A stretch of 64,000 bases of DNA from Marinomonas arctica (GTDB taxonomy: Bacteria; Pseudomonadota; Gammaproteobacteria; Pseudomonadales; Marinomonadaceae). Positions within the stretch are counted from its first letter, which is position 1. Each line of letters starts with the position of its first letter. The position numbers and the translations under genes were made by a program. The stretch spans positions 1-64,000 of the forward strand of contig NZ_QHJF01000019.1 of NCBI RefSeq assembly GCF_003259225.1, in the 5' to 3' direction. The notes beneath the pieces were generated by a model that was given only the letters and a program-made list of their open reading frames with translations, searched no databases and was not told the origin of the DNA. Below are positions 26,354 to 36,084 of this stretch, piece by piece.

Positions 26354-27056
26354 GGTAACCTTCCAAAAAGGTGCGCCATTGCGCGTCTGAAATATTGAAT
26401 TGGGTGTGTAGGTTTGATTCTTTATCCAGCGATCGTTTTAATCGATCAATATTGGCTTGTTTCCATTGTGTATCCTGAGTTCTTTGCTCGCACTTATCAA
26501 AATCAATCAGCCAAATTTTGTTGTTTTGATCTACCATAATGTTATGGCAATTTAAGTCTGAGTGGAAAATACCTTCGTTATGAAAGCGTTTTACGACTTT
26601 TCCAATCTCGTGCCAGTTAAGTGTTTGGCTGTTCCCTGCTTTAATAATATCAAAAAGATCCTGTGCGTTTTCGATGGTCTGAGTTAGCAGTTCGGCTTGG
26701 TAAAAGCCTTTGTCGAGGACATATAGGCCGCCGATAGGTCGAGGAACCGGTAATCCTATTGAGCGCATATGCTCTAATAAGCTCAGTTCAAGCCATGGGC
26801 GAGTGTGTTTTTGCCCTGTAAACAAAAAATGGCTTTTATTGAATTTGGCGATCAGTCCGCCGCGACGATAACGTCTTATAACAAACTGACCAAATTGACT
26901 GTTAATAAACCAGACAGCGCCTCGGCCATGGCCTGCGCCGCTCAATGCTTGTTGAGACTGCCAGAATGTTGGGTCAAACCAAGTGCTTGACAGTGGCAGT
27001 GTGGGGTCACTTTTTAACAGTATCGTATTAGGCGATATTTTGATGGCTTCTGGCAT
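26346..27056 (-). CDS. kdkA: 3-deoxy-D-manno-octulosonic acid (Kdo) kinase
   Basis: 236 residues. Kinase-like fold with GRGAVWFI near the start, FVIRRYRRGG, the catalytic loop HSDLNCHNIMVD and the metal-binding segment LIDFDKCEQR, as in KdkA, which phosphorylates Kdo at position 4 in lipid A-linked core. I start it at the ATG at 27056; a TTG 57 nt upstream extends it but lacks a ribosome-binding site. Overlaps the acyltransferase gene by 8 nt. Divergent from the GT9 gene, making a small LPS locus. Confidence 0.88.
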   Translation of the reverse strand: MPEAIKISPNTILLKSDPTLPLSSTWFDPTFWQSQQALSGAGHGRGAVWFINSQFGQFVIRRYRRGGLIAKFNKSHFLFTGQKHTRPWLELSLLEHMRSIGLPVPRPIGGLYVLDKGFYQAELLTQTIENAQDLFDIIKAGNSQTLNWHEIGKVVKRFHNEGIFHSDLNCHNIMVDQNNKIWLIDFDKCEQRTQDTQWKQANIDRLKRSLDKESNLHTQFNISDAQWRTFLEGYRG

Positions 27057-27166
27057 TTTGCTCGCTTTACATAGGATGGTCTTTATCGCGTCTATAAATT
27101 TGGACACATTCAAAGAGGACTATTCTATAATACTTGCCACGTTTAAGCAGCCTTAATGAGGAAGAC

Positions 27167-28174
27167 ATGCAGCAAGAGGGTATTCAGCAGATAGCAGTGG
27201 TTCGATTGTCTGCTTTAGGGGATGTGTGTCATGCCGTGGCCGTCGTACAAGCGATGATGAAATTATATCCCACCGCTAAAGTTACTTGGATTACGTCTCC
27301 GTTGGAGGCTAGATTGGTTCGCTTATTGGAGGGAGTAGATGTCATCGAGTACGATAAAAAAAGTGGTCTTGCTGGTATGTTTACACTTAGAGCGAAACTG
27401 AAACACGTCATATTTGATGCGTTACTTCATTTGCAATGGTCATCAAGATCGAGTGTTCTAACGAGAATGCTTAAAGTAAAGCGGCGTATCGGTTTTTCTT
27501 TGTCTCGGTCCCGTGAAAAACAGAACTGGTTTGTCAATGAGCTAGCGCCGGAGCCTAAAGGTTATCATGTACTGGATTCTTTTTTGTCTGTCGCTAGCGT
27601 ATTAGGGGTTCAGGGCGTTACTTTCCCATGTCAATTAAACCTACCTGAAATCGAATTTGATTTGCCTAAGTCTTACGTGATCGTTAATCCTTGTGGTTCT
27701 AAAGTTGAAAAAAATTGGACGCTTGAAGGTAATAGAGCGGTTGTGAAGCGTATTTTAGAAAAAGGTTTGACGCCAGTTTTAACAGGTGGACCTTCTGAGT
27801 TAGAAGTAACGTTTTCTCAGAACATTGAGTCAGGTATTGAAGGGGTGCTTAATTTAGTAGGCAAAACGTCAGTGGAATCTATGTGTACGTTAATTAAAGG
27901 TGCTTTATTAGTGGTGAGTCCTGATACTGGCCCTGCACATATTGCCACTTTAGTGGGCACGCCAGTATTGGGTTTGTATGCACTTTCTAATCCGAAACGC
28001 ACTGGGCCTTATAACGATATACATAATGTTGTGAGTGTCTATGACGAGCTTGCCGAGAAAGAATATAACAAACCGGTAAGAGAGCTGCCTTGGGCGACGA
28101 CCGTGCATGACCCTAAGGCCATGCAGCATATTCGTATTGAGCAAGTTTTGGCTAAATTAGATACGCTTATTTAG
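27167..28174 (+). CDS. Heptosyltransferase-like glycosyltransferase, family 9
   Basis: 335 residues. GT-B fold of family 9: N-terminal IAVVRLSALGDVCHAVAVVQAM, central GCSKVEKNWTLEG-like segment (NPCGSKVEKNWT), and C-terminal SPDTGPAHIATLVGTPVLGLYALSNPKRTGPY, as in WaaC/WaaF/WaaQ proteins that build the LPS inner core. Start at 27167 is set by GAGGA with 5-nt spacing; a TTG 33 nt upstream is not favoured. Acts on the cytoplasmic face of the inner membrane. Which core position it modifies is not evident. Confidence 0.88.
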   Translation: MQQEGIQQIAVVRLSALGDVCHAVAVVQAMMKLYPTAKVTWITSPLEARLVRLLEGVDVIEYDKKSGLAGMFTLRAKLKHVIFDALLHLQWSSRSSVLTRMLKVKRRIGFSLSRSREKQNWFVNELAPEPKGYHVLDSFLSVASVLGVQGVTFPCQLNLPEIEFDLPKSYVIVNPCGSKVEKNWTLEGNRAVVKRILEKGLTPVLTGGPSELEVTFSQNIESGIEGVLNLVGKTSVESMCTLIKGALLVVSPDTGPAHIATLVGTPVLGLYALSNPKRTGPYNDIHNVVSVYDELAEKEYNKPVRELPWATTVHDPKAMQHIRIEQVLAKLDTLI

Positions 28175-28179
28175 CGAGG

Positions 28180-29139
28180 CTATTTAGACAGAGTTTGCTC
28201 AGCCAGTTTAAGATCTAAAGTCGCTTTAAGTAGCTTATACAGCTTGATTGAAGCGTCTATTTCTTCTTTGCGGTTGGTTAAACTTTCTATGTTTAAGCCA
28301 AGTGGAACACCAAGAGGAAGGGCCGTTTCAATAATTTGCTCTAAAGCGTTGCGGCAAATTTTAATGGACTCTTCCAATGGTGCTTGAGCGTCCAAAATGC
28401 GATGTTTGGTTGCATCGGGCACGGAAATCCCCAACCACTCCATGAATTCCAATGTTTTGGCGCTGCCGCATGGAGTGAAGGTTAGAATGATCCGCTTTGG
28501 TGTTTCGCCTCTTTCTTTGCAGGTTCTTGCGTAGCGGCTGATTAGATCTGCGGTCGCTTGGTGGTTATAAACGGCTTGTGAAATGAAGAACTCACATCCA
28601 GATGCTGTTTTTTTCAACAGGCGTAAGTGTTCGTCGCCTTTTTTTGCGTGTCGCTCTGCTATGGTGACACCGCCTAGGTTAAAGGCATGAGGCGATGCTT
28701 TTAGTGTGTCATAGGCCTGCGGTAAGGGCAGTTTGATATCCCCCGTTGAAGAGGGTGACCCCACTAAAACCAAGTCACGAATACCATATTGTTCCCATGC
28801 TTCTGTTAACCAGCCAGAAAATTCTGCTGAGCTACGTGAAGAGACGGATTTGTAGGTAATAACAGGCTTGCCAGATTGCTGGTGAAGACGTTTTGACCAA
28901 GCACGAGGGTCGTGGGTTTCCATGAAAGGAAAAGGGCGCGGCTTGTCAATGCGGCTGGTTTCGTCTTGAATATCATAGACGATCAAACCATCCACATCGA
29001 TATTATCAAGACGCTCAAGCAGTTTTTGGCTGACTTGTTCTAGTTGCTCTTCTTCCAAAGAGGACTTGGGCGGTGTTGTACCAATGAAGTATACGCCTCG
29101 ACTTGGATCTTGAAATTTTGTTGCTAATGCCGATTTCAT
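28180..29139 (-). CDS. Methylenetetrahydrofolate reductase-like protein
   Basis: 319 residues. The layout is that of the MetF/MTHFR flavoprotein barrel: an N-terminal TTPPK segment, VDGLIVYDIQDE, DLVLVGSPSSTGD, GGVTIAERHAKKGDEHLRLLKKTASGCEFFISQAVYN, and an LTFTPCGS strand near the end. It is longer and more divergent than E. coli MetF (296 residues), and no metH/metE or folate gene is adjacent, so the substrate is less certain. It ends 5 bp from the convergent GT9 stop. Confidence 0.72.
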   Translation of the reverse strand: MKSALATKFQDPSRGVYFIGTTPPKSSLEEEQLEQVSQKLLERLDNIDVDGLIVYDIQDETSRIDKPRPFPFMETHDPRAWSKRLHQQSGKPVITYKSVSSRSSAEFSGWLTEAWEQYGIRDLVLVGSPSSTGDIKLPLPQAYDTLKASPHAFNLGGVTIAERHAKKGDEHLRLLKKTASGCEFFISQAVYNHQATADLISRYARTCKERGETPKRIILTFTPCGSAKTLEFMEWLGISVPDATKHRILDAQAPLEESIKICRNALEQIIETALPLGVPLGLNIESLTNRKEEIDASIKLYKLLKATLDLKLAEQTLSK

Positions 29140-29332
29140 AATGTCACACTCTAAATAGACGAGGCAGCTATGTGGTTCTGCGGCTCGATAAGTTTGTTTG
29201 TTGTGGTTATTCTAACAGTGAAATGAATTCAAGGCTTTGTCTGTAAGTTGAATAATATTATTGATGAAGTGAAGGTCTCTAATCTTATTTGGGGATTGAC
29301 TGGGTTGCACTTCATTATAAGTGAGAAAGCGC

Positions 29333-29878
29333 ATGTCAAATATAGAGTTGAAAGGTTTTTCTGAGGCGACCTCTTCGGTTTTACCACCAGTGCATACTTG
29401 GACGCCACCGTTTTGCGGTGACATGGACATGGTGATTAAGGCAAATGGCGATTGGTGTCATGAGGGCAGCAAAATTAAGCGTCCTGCAATGGTGACGATG
29501 TTTAGCCGAATATTATGGTTCGAACATGGTGAGTACTTCTTAATGACGCCTGTCGAAAAGGTGCGAATTAAAGTAGACGATGCACCTTTTCACGTTAACC
29601 GTTGGCAATGGATAGAAACCGTATGCGGTCGAGCGATCGAATTTCGAACGCAGACTGAGGATGTTTTGGTACTCGGCGTTGACTGTGATATTTGGATGGG
29701 GTTTTACCATGAAGAAGAGCGTCCTTACATTTCTATGCGCTATGGCATGAAGGCTCTGGTGGGGCGAAATGTGTTTTATGGTCTCGCTGAAAGCCTTGCT
29801 GAGGTTGAAACGTCACAGGGGCGAGGTGTGGGCGTAATAAGTGCAGGTAAAAGCTATCTTTTAATGCAAGATGCATAA
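29333..29878 (+). CDS. DUF1285 family protein
   Basis: 181 residues. Matches the DUF1285 family of proteobacteria: PPVHTWTPPFCGDMDMVIKANGDWCHEGSKIKRPAMVTMFSRIL and YFLMTPVEKVRIKVDDAPF. Function unknown; the fold is predicted to be all-beta in the N-terminal part. Start set at the ATG 29333 after a weak GAGAAAG site. Precedes the SrmB-like helicase gene by about 90 bp. Confidence 0.82.
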   Translation: MSNIELKGFSEATSSVLPPVHTWTPPFCGDMDMVIKANGDWCHEGSKIKRPAMVTMFSRILWFEHGEYFLMTPVEKVRIKVDDAPFHVNRWQWIETVCGRAIEFRTQTEDVLVLGVDCDIWMGFYHEEERPYISMRYGMKALVGRNVFYGLAESLAEVETSQGRGVGVISAGKSYLLMQDA

Positions 29879-29966
29879 CGAATTTTAGATTGTCTAGGTT
29901 ATAATGCGTCCATTAGACGCGACGTTTTGGTTGCGTAGTATTGTTTCGTTTTGAAGGGGTGTTTGT

Positions 29967-31313
29967 TTGTTATTCGAAGAATTTGGTTTTGATAATCGTA
30001 TTTTAAAGTCTATGGGCCATTTAGGGTTTGATGAGGCAACGGAAATACAAGCTCGCGCTATTCCAGAAGCCATGGCTGGACGAGACTTATTGGCGTCATC
30101 AAAAACGGGTTCTGGAAAAACGCTTGCCTATCTTTTACCTGCATTGCATCGAGTTTACAAGAAAAAAGCACTGTCAAAACGCGACCCTCGCGTTGTGGTT
30201 TTGGTGCCAACTCGTGAATTGGCTAAGCAAGTGTTTGGTCAGCTAAGATTATTATTAGCAGGCAGCCGCTTCACGTCTATTCTCATTCAAGGTGGTGAAA
30301 ACTTTAATGATCAACACAAATCCTTGCAAAAAGATCCCCATTTTATTGTGGCGACACCGGGTCGTTTAGTCGATCACTTAAAACAGCGTCATGTTTTTCT
30401 GGAAGGCCTTGAGTTGCTTATTTTGGACGAAGCAGACCGCATGTTGGATTTGGGGTTTGCCGACGCAATGCGTGCGATTAATGCCGCCGCCAGTCACCGT
30501 CAACGTCAAACCTTGTTCTTCTCAGCGACATTGGATAACACGGAAGTCAGCGTGATCGCTGGTGAGCTATTACGGGAGCCTTCACGTGTTGCTGTTGGTC
30601 AAGGCTTTGACGAGCACACGGATATTTCTCAGCACGTTTTGTTGTGTGATCACTTGGATCATAAAGAGGCTTTACTTAAGCATCTGTTATTGGGCCAAAC
30701 GATCAAGCAAGCGATTATTTTTACAGCAACGAAAAGCGATACTGTGCGCTTGTCTGAAATCATTGCTGGTTGGGGATTAAGTACGCAGGCTTTGAATGGT
30801 AATTTATCGCAAAGCGCACGTAATAAAACCATGGAAAGTTTTGCCAAAGGTCAGTTTGATGTCTTAGTGAGCACAGATGTGGCTTCTCGGGGTTTGGATA
30901 TTGCCAGTGTGTCCCATGTGTTCAATTTCGATTTGCCCAAGCAAGCCGAAGAGTTTGTTCATAGAACGGGGCGGACAGGTCGTGCTGGTTTTAAAGGCGA
31001 CGCTTATTCTTTGGTTGGTCCAAAAGATTGGGTGAATTTCAAAGCAATCGAAGCTTTCTTGCAAAAAACCTTTACAGCTGAGTCTATAGAAGGGCTCGAG
31101 CCGACGTTTAAGGGCTTACTTCCACCTAAACCTGTTCGTCAAGAAACGAAGAAGGGGAATGTCAAAATGCCAACTAAAGCGCCTAAAAAGACAAATAAAA
31201 AGCCAGCTGGCAAAGCTCGTTTCCATGATAATCAACAGGACGGTTTTGCTGCTTTTAAATTACCGCCTAAGCGTTTTGCGACATCGGAAGTGGTCAGTGA
31301 TGAAGATGAGTAA
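29967..31313 (+). CDS. srmB: DEAD-box RNA helicase, SrmB-like
   Basis: 448 residues. Q motif (GFDEATEIQARAIP), Walker A SKTGSGKT, PTRELA, TPGR, DEAD, SAT, ASRGLD and HRTGRTGR are all present. The C-terminus is a lysine-rich, low-complexity tail (KMPTKAPKKTNKKPAGKA), not the DbpA RNA-binding domain. The layout matches SrmB (50S assembly); RhlE is an alternative. Starts with TTG after GAAGGGG. Confidence 0.82.
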   Translation: MLFEEFGFDNRILKSMGHLGFDEATEIQARAIPEAMAGRDLLASSKTGSGKTLAYLLPALHRVYKKKALSKRDPRVVVLVPTRELAKQVFGQLRLLLAGSRFTSILIQGGENFNDQHKSLQKDPHFIVATPGRLVDHLKQRHVFLEGLELLILDEADRMLDLGFADAMRAINAAASHRQRQTLFFSATLDNTEVSVIAGELLREPSRVAVGQGFDEHTDISQHVLLCDHLDHKEALLKHLLLGQTIKQAIIFTATKSDTVRLSEIIAGWGLSTQALNGNLSQSARNKTMESFAKGQFDVLVSTDVASRGLDIASVSHVFNFDLPKQAEEFVHRTGRTGRAGFKGDAYSLVGPKDWVNFKAIEAFLQKTFTAESIEGLEPTFKGLLPPKPVRQETKKGNVKMPTKAPKKTNKKPAGKARFHDNQQDGFAAFKLPPKRFATSEVVSDEDE

Positions 31314-31445
31314 TCTGATTAGTATTGCGTAACATTATTGTGAACGCAGAACTATAATAATTGACAGGTGAGCCATTTTCACGCTATTGATTAGGGAAAG
31401 TGTAGAAATCTTTCTTTACCTTTCTTATCTATTGGAGATGAGCTT

Positions 31446-32342
31446 ATTAATCGTTTGCCCCCTTTAAATTCATTGAAGTGTTTTGAATCTGCTGCTCGTC
31501 ATGGTAGTTTCAATAAAGCAGCCAAGGAATTGTCTGTCACGCCTTCTGCGATTAGTCATCAAATCAAGGGTTTGGAAAGTTTTCTAGGCCTTGAGCTTTT
31601 TCGCCGTACAAAACGTAAAGTGATTTTAACGGAAGCGGGTGAGTCGTATTTAAAACCTATAAAGAGTATTTTTGAGCAGTTAGAAAATGCGACATCGGAA
31701 CTGAAGAGCAAGCAAAAGTCTGGATCATTGCGATTGGCGGTTGCGCCAGCTTTTCTGACTCGTTGGCTCATGCCTAGAATGGAGCGCTTTCAAGAGCGTT
31801 ACCCTGATATTCAGATCGAAATTAGTTCCTCCACAGGGTTGATTGACTTCTCAGCCAATGACATTGATATGGCGGTATACTTTGGTAGCGGTGATTGGGA
31901 TGATGTAGAGGCATATTATTTACGCCCCGCACGCTTGGCTCCCGTTTGTAACCCACGTTTGATAAAGCCTGAACAGCCTATCGTGAAACCAGAAGACATG
32001 CGTTTTTATCCGTTGTTACACGTGACTAAGCGAAAAGACGAATGGCATGATTGGTTGCAACAGCATGATCTTGATCCTAAATTATTTCGTCGCGGTTTGA
32101 TGTTTTCTAGTGGGTCTTTAACCGCTGGCGCGGCAGCGCAAGGGTTGGGTATATCATTGACTGACCCAGAATTGATTATGCCGGAAATAGAGGCTGGGAC
32201 GCTAAAAGTGTTGTTTAATCAGCATTTGATTACCAATCGGTCTTTTTATTTGGTGTATGAGAAACGTCGTTCAGTTACCTCGGCTATGTCGGCTTTTAAA
32301 GAGTGGATAATTGAAGAAATGGTGGGTCATAAAAACACATAA
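31446..32342 (+). CDS. LysR-family regulator, GcvA-like; probable ATT start
   Basis: 298 residues if started at ATT. N-terminal HTH (PPLNSLKCFESAARHGSFNKAAKELSVTPSAISHQIKGLE) and GcvA-type effector domain (RLAVAPAFLTRWLMPRMERFQERYPDIQIEI). The Shine-Dalgarno GGAG at 31434 is 8 nt from an ATT at 31446, which gives (M)-N-R-L-P-P-L-N-S-L, the usual start of GcvA-type proteins. The next alternative is TTG at 31455, which lies too far (17 nt) from that site. An ATG at 31438 is out of frame. Target genes unknown; it precedes ppnP on the same strand. Confidence 0.83.
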   Translation: MNRLPPLNSLKCFESAARHGSFNKAAKELSVTPSAISHQIKGLESFLGLELFRRTKRKVILTEAGESYLKPIKSIFEQLENATSELKSKQKSGSLRLAVAPAFLTRWLMPRMERFQERYPDIQIEISSSTGLIDFSANDIDMAVYFGSGDWDDVEAYYLRPARLAPVCNPRLIKPEQPIVKPEDMRFYPLLHVTKRKDEWHDWLQQHDLDPKLFRRGLMFSSGSLTAGAAAQGLGISLTDPELIMPEIEAGTLKVLFNQHLITNRSFYLVYEKRRSVTSAMSAFKEWIIEEMVGHKNT

Positions 32343-32400
32343 GTGCATTTTGAATCATGGCTAAAAAACATATTTTTAAAACGGAAATGAGAACTTGTAT

Positions 32401-32691
32401 ATGAGCACAGCGTTAAAAGTAAATAGCTATTTTAATGATCAAGTAAAATCCATTGCATTGGATAACGCGGAAGGAACATCAACCGTTGGTGTAATGGCAA
32501 TTGGTGACTATGAGTTTGGTACCAGTCAAAGAGAGTATATGACGGTTGTGTCAGGCGCGCTAACGGTTAAATTACCTGCGCAAGACGAATGGACAACCTT
32601 TGTGAAAGGCGACACTTTTATTGTAGAAGCGAATCAAACCTTTCAATTAAAAGTGACTGAGATGACCGCTTATCTTTGTCGATATGAGTGA
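32401..32691 (+). CDS. ppnP: Pyrimidine/purine nucleoside phosphorylase PpnP
   Basis: 96 residues, single cupin domain. Matches the YaiE/DUF1255 family ([68 protein letters not shown]), which phosphorolyses nucleosides. ATG 32401 chosen; TTG two codons earlier is less likely. Followed by a strong terminator shared with the convergent mltD. Confidence 0.88.
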   Translation: MSTALKVNSYFNDQVKSIALDNAEGTSTVGVMAIGDYEFGTSQREYMTVVSGALTVKLPAQDEWTTFVKGDTFIVEANQTFQLKVTEMTAYLCRYE

Positions 32692-32716
32692 TACGGTTTT
32701 TTTAAAAGCAGTATTA

Positions 32717-32748
32717 TAAAAAAAGGGCTGATCAAATCAGCCCTTTTT
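32717..32748. terminator. Bidirectional terminator between ppnP and mltD
   Basis: Stem AAAAAGGGCTGAT/ATCAGCCCTTTTT (32720-32732 with 32736-32748), 3-nt loop, A- and T-runs on both sides. Confidence 0.9.
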
Positions 32749-32764
32749 GCTTTCTGTTGGTTGT

Positions 32765-34420
32765 TTAGCCGCCGACCACGTTTACAAGAAGCGTGACTTT
32801 GTCGCCCGGTTGAACGTATTTCTTGCTGCTGACTTTCGGATTCCATTCACGAATGTCATTGACGGACACCTTAAACTTGTTGGCAACAACGGCCAATGAT
32901 TCACCTGGTCTTATGGTGTAAATCACTTTCTTAATCACGCTGCGGGTGCTGTTGTTGATTTTTGATTGTTCAGGTTCTAGCCAGAGCACCAGCTTTTTGC
33001 CAGGCATTAACGGATCGCCTAGACCCATATTGTTCCAACGGGCGAGTGTTTTAGTGTCCGTTTTATATTTGTTGGCAATCAACCATAAGCTATCACCAGA
33101 ATTGACGGTGTAGTTTATTTTAATGCGATTGCGGTTTGGTGCCTTAGATTGCTTGGCTAGTAAGCGTTGGTGAGAGCTTAATGTGTAGCTTTCTATGTTG
33201 TTTCCGGCTACTGGGATCATGAGCTCTTGCCCAACGCGGATCATAGAGGAAGACATTTTATTAACGTCTTGCAGGACGTTGACTGTTGTGTTGTGCTGTT
33301 TTGCCACTAGGAGTAAATTGTCACCTGCTTTTACCGAATAGCGAACCCAAGTTACTCGCTCTTTGCTGGGGATTTCTGCCAGCTTTGCTCTGAATTTTTT
33401 AGCCTTGGAAATAGGCATTAACAGTCGATGAGGGCCATCAGGGGAGGTTGCCCACTGGTTAAAGCCTGGGTTTAATAAGTAAACCTCATCAATACTAACG
33501 TTCGCCATCTCTGCCGCTTGCGCTAAATCTATTTGACCGCCAATGTTGACAACATCAAAGTAAGGCTTGTTTGGGATGGAATACGTTGAGTAATTGTATT
33601 TTTCTGGATCTTTGATGATTTTTGCAAGAGCGATCAACTTGGGTACGTAAGCGCGTGTCTCTCGCGGCAGGTCTAGGGACCAGAAATCAGTAGGTTTACC
33701 GGCTTTTTTGTTTTTTCTGATCGCTCTCATAACGGTGCCTTCACCCGAGTTATAAGACGCCAGTGCATGGAGCCAGTTACCATCAAACATTTTATGCAGT
33801 CGAGTCAGGTAGGCGATGGCTGCCTGAGTTGAGCCTATAATATCGCGACGACCGTCGTACCACCATGTTTGATCCAGCCCATACATTTGACCGGTAGACG
33901 GGATGAATTGCCAAGGACCAGAAGCGCGTCCATGGCTGTATCCGAATGGATCGAAGCCACTTTCTACGATGGGTAATAAGGCTATTTCTGTAGGAATACC
34001 TGCTTTCTCTAGTTCCTCAACGATGTAATATAAGTAACGCTCACCACGCTTTGATACTCGGTCTAAGTATGAAGGGTGAGAGCTGAACCAGCGTAGCTGA
34101 GAGGATAGGCGAGGGCGATCTATGTCAAGATCAAGCTGGTATCCAGCGCGGATTCTTTCCCATATGTCAGCGTGCTCTTGCGGCGTTGTCGTGACAGCCT
34201 GTTGCTCATTGGCGGCGTCTTCATTGTCTTCAGCGGTCGATTCGACTGGTGGGACAGTGTCAATGAAGCCTAATTGTTCGGTATCTGCCTCGACAATATC
34301 GCTATCTTCTAAAGACTCTGTGAGCTCATTAGAGGCGTTATCTTGATCTATTTTTGAGGCGCTTTGGCAGGCGCTCAGTGTTAGGCTGACAAGGCAAATC
34401 CAGAATATTTTATATATCAT
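32765..34420 (-). CDS. mltD: Membrane-bound lytic transglycosylase D
   Basis: 551 residues. Lipoprotein signal ending LTLSAC (Cys18 after the chosen start), an acidic linker, a family 1 SLT domain with the catalytic Glu in LPIVESGFDPFGYSHGRASGPWQF, and three C-terminal LysM repeats that bind peptidoglycan (each starting near YSVKAGDNL, YTVNSGDSL, YTIRPGESL). Cleaves murein to anhydromuropeptides in the periplasm. An in-frame GTG three codons upstream is possible. Neighbours gloB as in other gammaproteobacteria. Confidence 0.93.
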   Translation of the reverse strand: MIYKIFWICLVSLTLSACQSASKIDQDNASNELTESLEDSDIVEADTEQLGFIDTVPPVESTAEDNEDAANEQQAVTTTPQEHADIWERIRAGYQLDLDIDRPRLSSQLRWFSSHPSYLDRVSKRGERYLYYIVEELEKAGIPTEIALLPIVESGFDPFGYSHGRASGPWQFIPSTGQMYGLDQTWWYDGRRDIIGSTQAAIAYLTRLHKMFDGNWLHALASYNSGEGTVMRAIRKNKKAGKPTDFWSLDLPRETRAYVPKLIALAKIIKDPEKYNYSTYSIPNKPYFDVVNIGGQIDLAQAAEMANVSIDEVYLLNPGFNQWATSPDGPHRLLMPISKAKKFRAKLAEIPSKERVTWVRYSVKAGDNLLLVAKQHNTTVNVLQDVNKMSSSMIRVGQELMIPVAGNNIESYTLSSHQRLLAKQSKAPNRNRIKINYTVNSGDSLWLIANKYKTDTKTLARWNNMGLGDPLMPGKKLVLWLEPEQSKINNSTRSVIKKVIYTIRPGESLAVVANKFKVSVNDIREWNPKVSSKKYVQPGDKVTLLVNVVGG

Positions 34421-34474
34421 GTAAGTCACAAAATTGAATAAAGTTTGGACATTTTAAGGGAGTATTGCGATAGG

Positions 34475-35248
34475 TCAACTAAAACTATCCTTGGCGCGTC
34501 TAACTTGACTGAATGCCGCCACAGAATTATCGGCTGGTTTTTCGTTAAGTTGTTGTGCTGCTTTAACTTTTAAGGATCTAATGTGGGTTCGTAAAAAGGG
34601 GTTAGTTTTTTTCTCTACGCTGAGTTTTGTTGGTAAAGTGGGCTGATTATTGGCTCTTTTTGCTTGGCTTATTCGGTTTGAGCGTAAAAGTGCCTTGTTA
34701 TTGGGCTCTAAAGAAAGGGCAAAACGGTAGTTGGCCAACGTATACTCGTGGGTGCCGTAGATGAGTGTGTTGTCGGGTAAGTGGAGAATTTTTGTCATTG
34801 CATCTAACATTTGCTCTGGTGTTCCTTCCATGATTCGACCACAGCCACCTCTGAATAAGGTGTCACCACAGAATAAGGTGCTTGTCTCCTCTGGGTAAAA
34901 GTAACATAAATGGTCAAGTGTGTGCCCTGGGGTGGCGATAACATGAAAGGTGCGTGTGAAAATGGTGACTTGGTCGCCTCCGTGCATGGGCGTGGTAATG
35001 AGATCAGTAAGATGGGCAGGACCATAAACATGACAAGCAAAATGTTGTTTTAGTCGACTGACGCCCCCAGTATGATCTTTGTGGTGGTGGGTGATTAAAA
35101 TGCCTGTTAAGGTTTTGTTCTCGTGATGGCAATAATTTAATACAACGTCGGCATCTCCCGGATCTACAGCCCAGATGGCTGAACTATCTTTATCTTGGAT
35201 GATCCAGATATAATTATCCTGAAAAGCGGGAAGCGGAAAAATAGTCAT
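34475..35248 (-). CDS. gloB: Hydroxyacylglutathione hydrolase (glyoxalase II)
   Basis: 257 residues. Metallo-beta-lactamase fold; starts FPLPAFQDNYIW. The metal site motif THHHKDHTGG is intact, and GHTLDHLCYF and FCGDTLFRGGCGR follow. Hydrolyses S-lactoylglutathione to lactate and glutathione in methylglyoxal detoxification. The C-terminal HAGH domain is present (EYTLANYRFALSLEP, TNPFLR). Divergent from the methyltransferase gene, the standard gloB arrangement near rnhA/dnaQ. Confidence 0.95.
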   Translation of the reverse strand: MTIFPLPAFQDNYIWIIQDKDSSAIWAVDPGDADVVLNYCHHENKTLTGILITHHHKDHTGGVSRLKQHFACHVYGPAHLTDLITTPMHGGDQVTIFTRTFHVIATPGHTLDHLCYFYPEETSTLFCGDTLFRGGCGRIMEGTPEQMLDAMTKILHLPDNTLIYGTHEYTLANYRFALSLEPNNKALLRSNRISQAKRANNQPTLPTKLSVEKKTNPFLRTHIRSLKVKAAQQLNEKPADNSVAAFSQVRRAKDSFS

Positions 35249-35343
35249 AAGTTGTCTGCTTTATAGAGGCGGTGGTTGTTTATATGGCGTGTCTATAAAA
35301 AAATAAATACAGCGTCATACCGTTTAAAAAGAGAATTCATTGT

Positions 35344-36084
35344 ATGTTGGATGATCAATCAAGACAATTTTTTCAAAATTGGTACAAGAGTAATTTAGGC
35401 GATAGTGTCTTGCAGTTGGAGCGCGATGAAGTCGCAGCTGAGCTTGATTCCGCTGTAGGCTATTATCTTGTAACGCAATCTCCTCTTAAAGACTTCTCTG
35501 TGCGGGAGCATCGTTTGCGTGAGAGTATTTTAATCGCGCCTATTTTGGAGTTTGGTGCGCCATCTAATACCGTTGTTGCGAGAGCAAGTGAACTGCCTTT
35601 TGAAGCAGATGGCATTGATGTCCACGTTTTTCATCATACGTTGGATATTTCCGCAACGCCGCATGATGATTTGCGCGAAGCGGCAAGAACTCTGTTGCCA
35701 AGTGGAAAGCTAATCATTATCGGTTTTAATCCTTGGAGTATGTGGGGGTTCTGTCGGTTGTTTTCGAAAAAGGTGAAAGCGCCATGGTGTGGTCATTTTA
35801 TTGCTCATCAACGCTTGGAGGATTGGCTTAAAGTGGCTGGTCTAACCTTGGAGACAAAACGTTTTGTTTATTATCAACCGCCGCTGCAAAACGGCAAATG
35901 GCGGTCGCGCTTTGCGTGGATTGATAGAATGTTTAAGCCATTGAAGCTGCCTTTTAGCGGTATTTATGTGATGGTGGCAACGAAGCAAGTAAAGCGCTTT
36001 ATTCCATTAAAACCTCGTTGGTCTGGGGCTAGAGTCCGAGTGCCTCCTTTAACAAAACCAACAGTAAAAGAGATGAAAGAGTGA
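35344..36084 (+). CDS. Class I SAM-dependent methyltransferase (YafS-like)
   Basis: 246 residues. Methyltransferase-11-type domain, with a divergent glycine loop and the post-motif segment [24 protein letters not shown] that is typical of YafS. Substrate unknown. Located between gloB and rnhA, as is YafS in E. coli, and its stop overlaps the rnhA start by 4 nt (ATGA), so it is coupled to rnhA-dnaQ. Confidence 0.82.
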   Translation: MLDDQSRQFFQNWYKSNLGDSVLQLERDEVAAELDSAVGYYLVTQSPLKDFSVREHRLRESILIAPILEFGAPSNTVVARASELPFEADGIDVHVFHHTLDISATPHDDLREAARTLLPSGKLIIIGFNPWSMWGFCRLFSKKVKAPWCGHFIAHQRLEDWLKVAGLTLETKRFVYYQPPLQNGKWRSRFAWIDRMFKPLKLPFSGIYVMVATKQVKRFIPLKPRWSGARVRVPPLTKPTVKEMKE

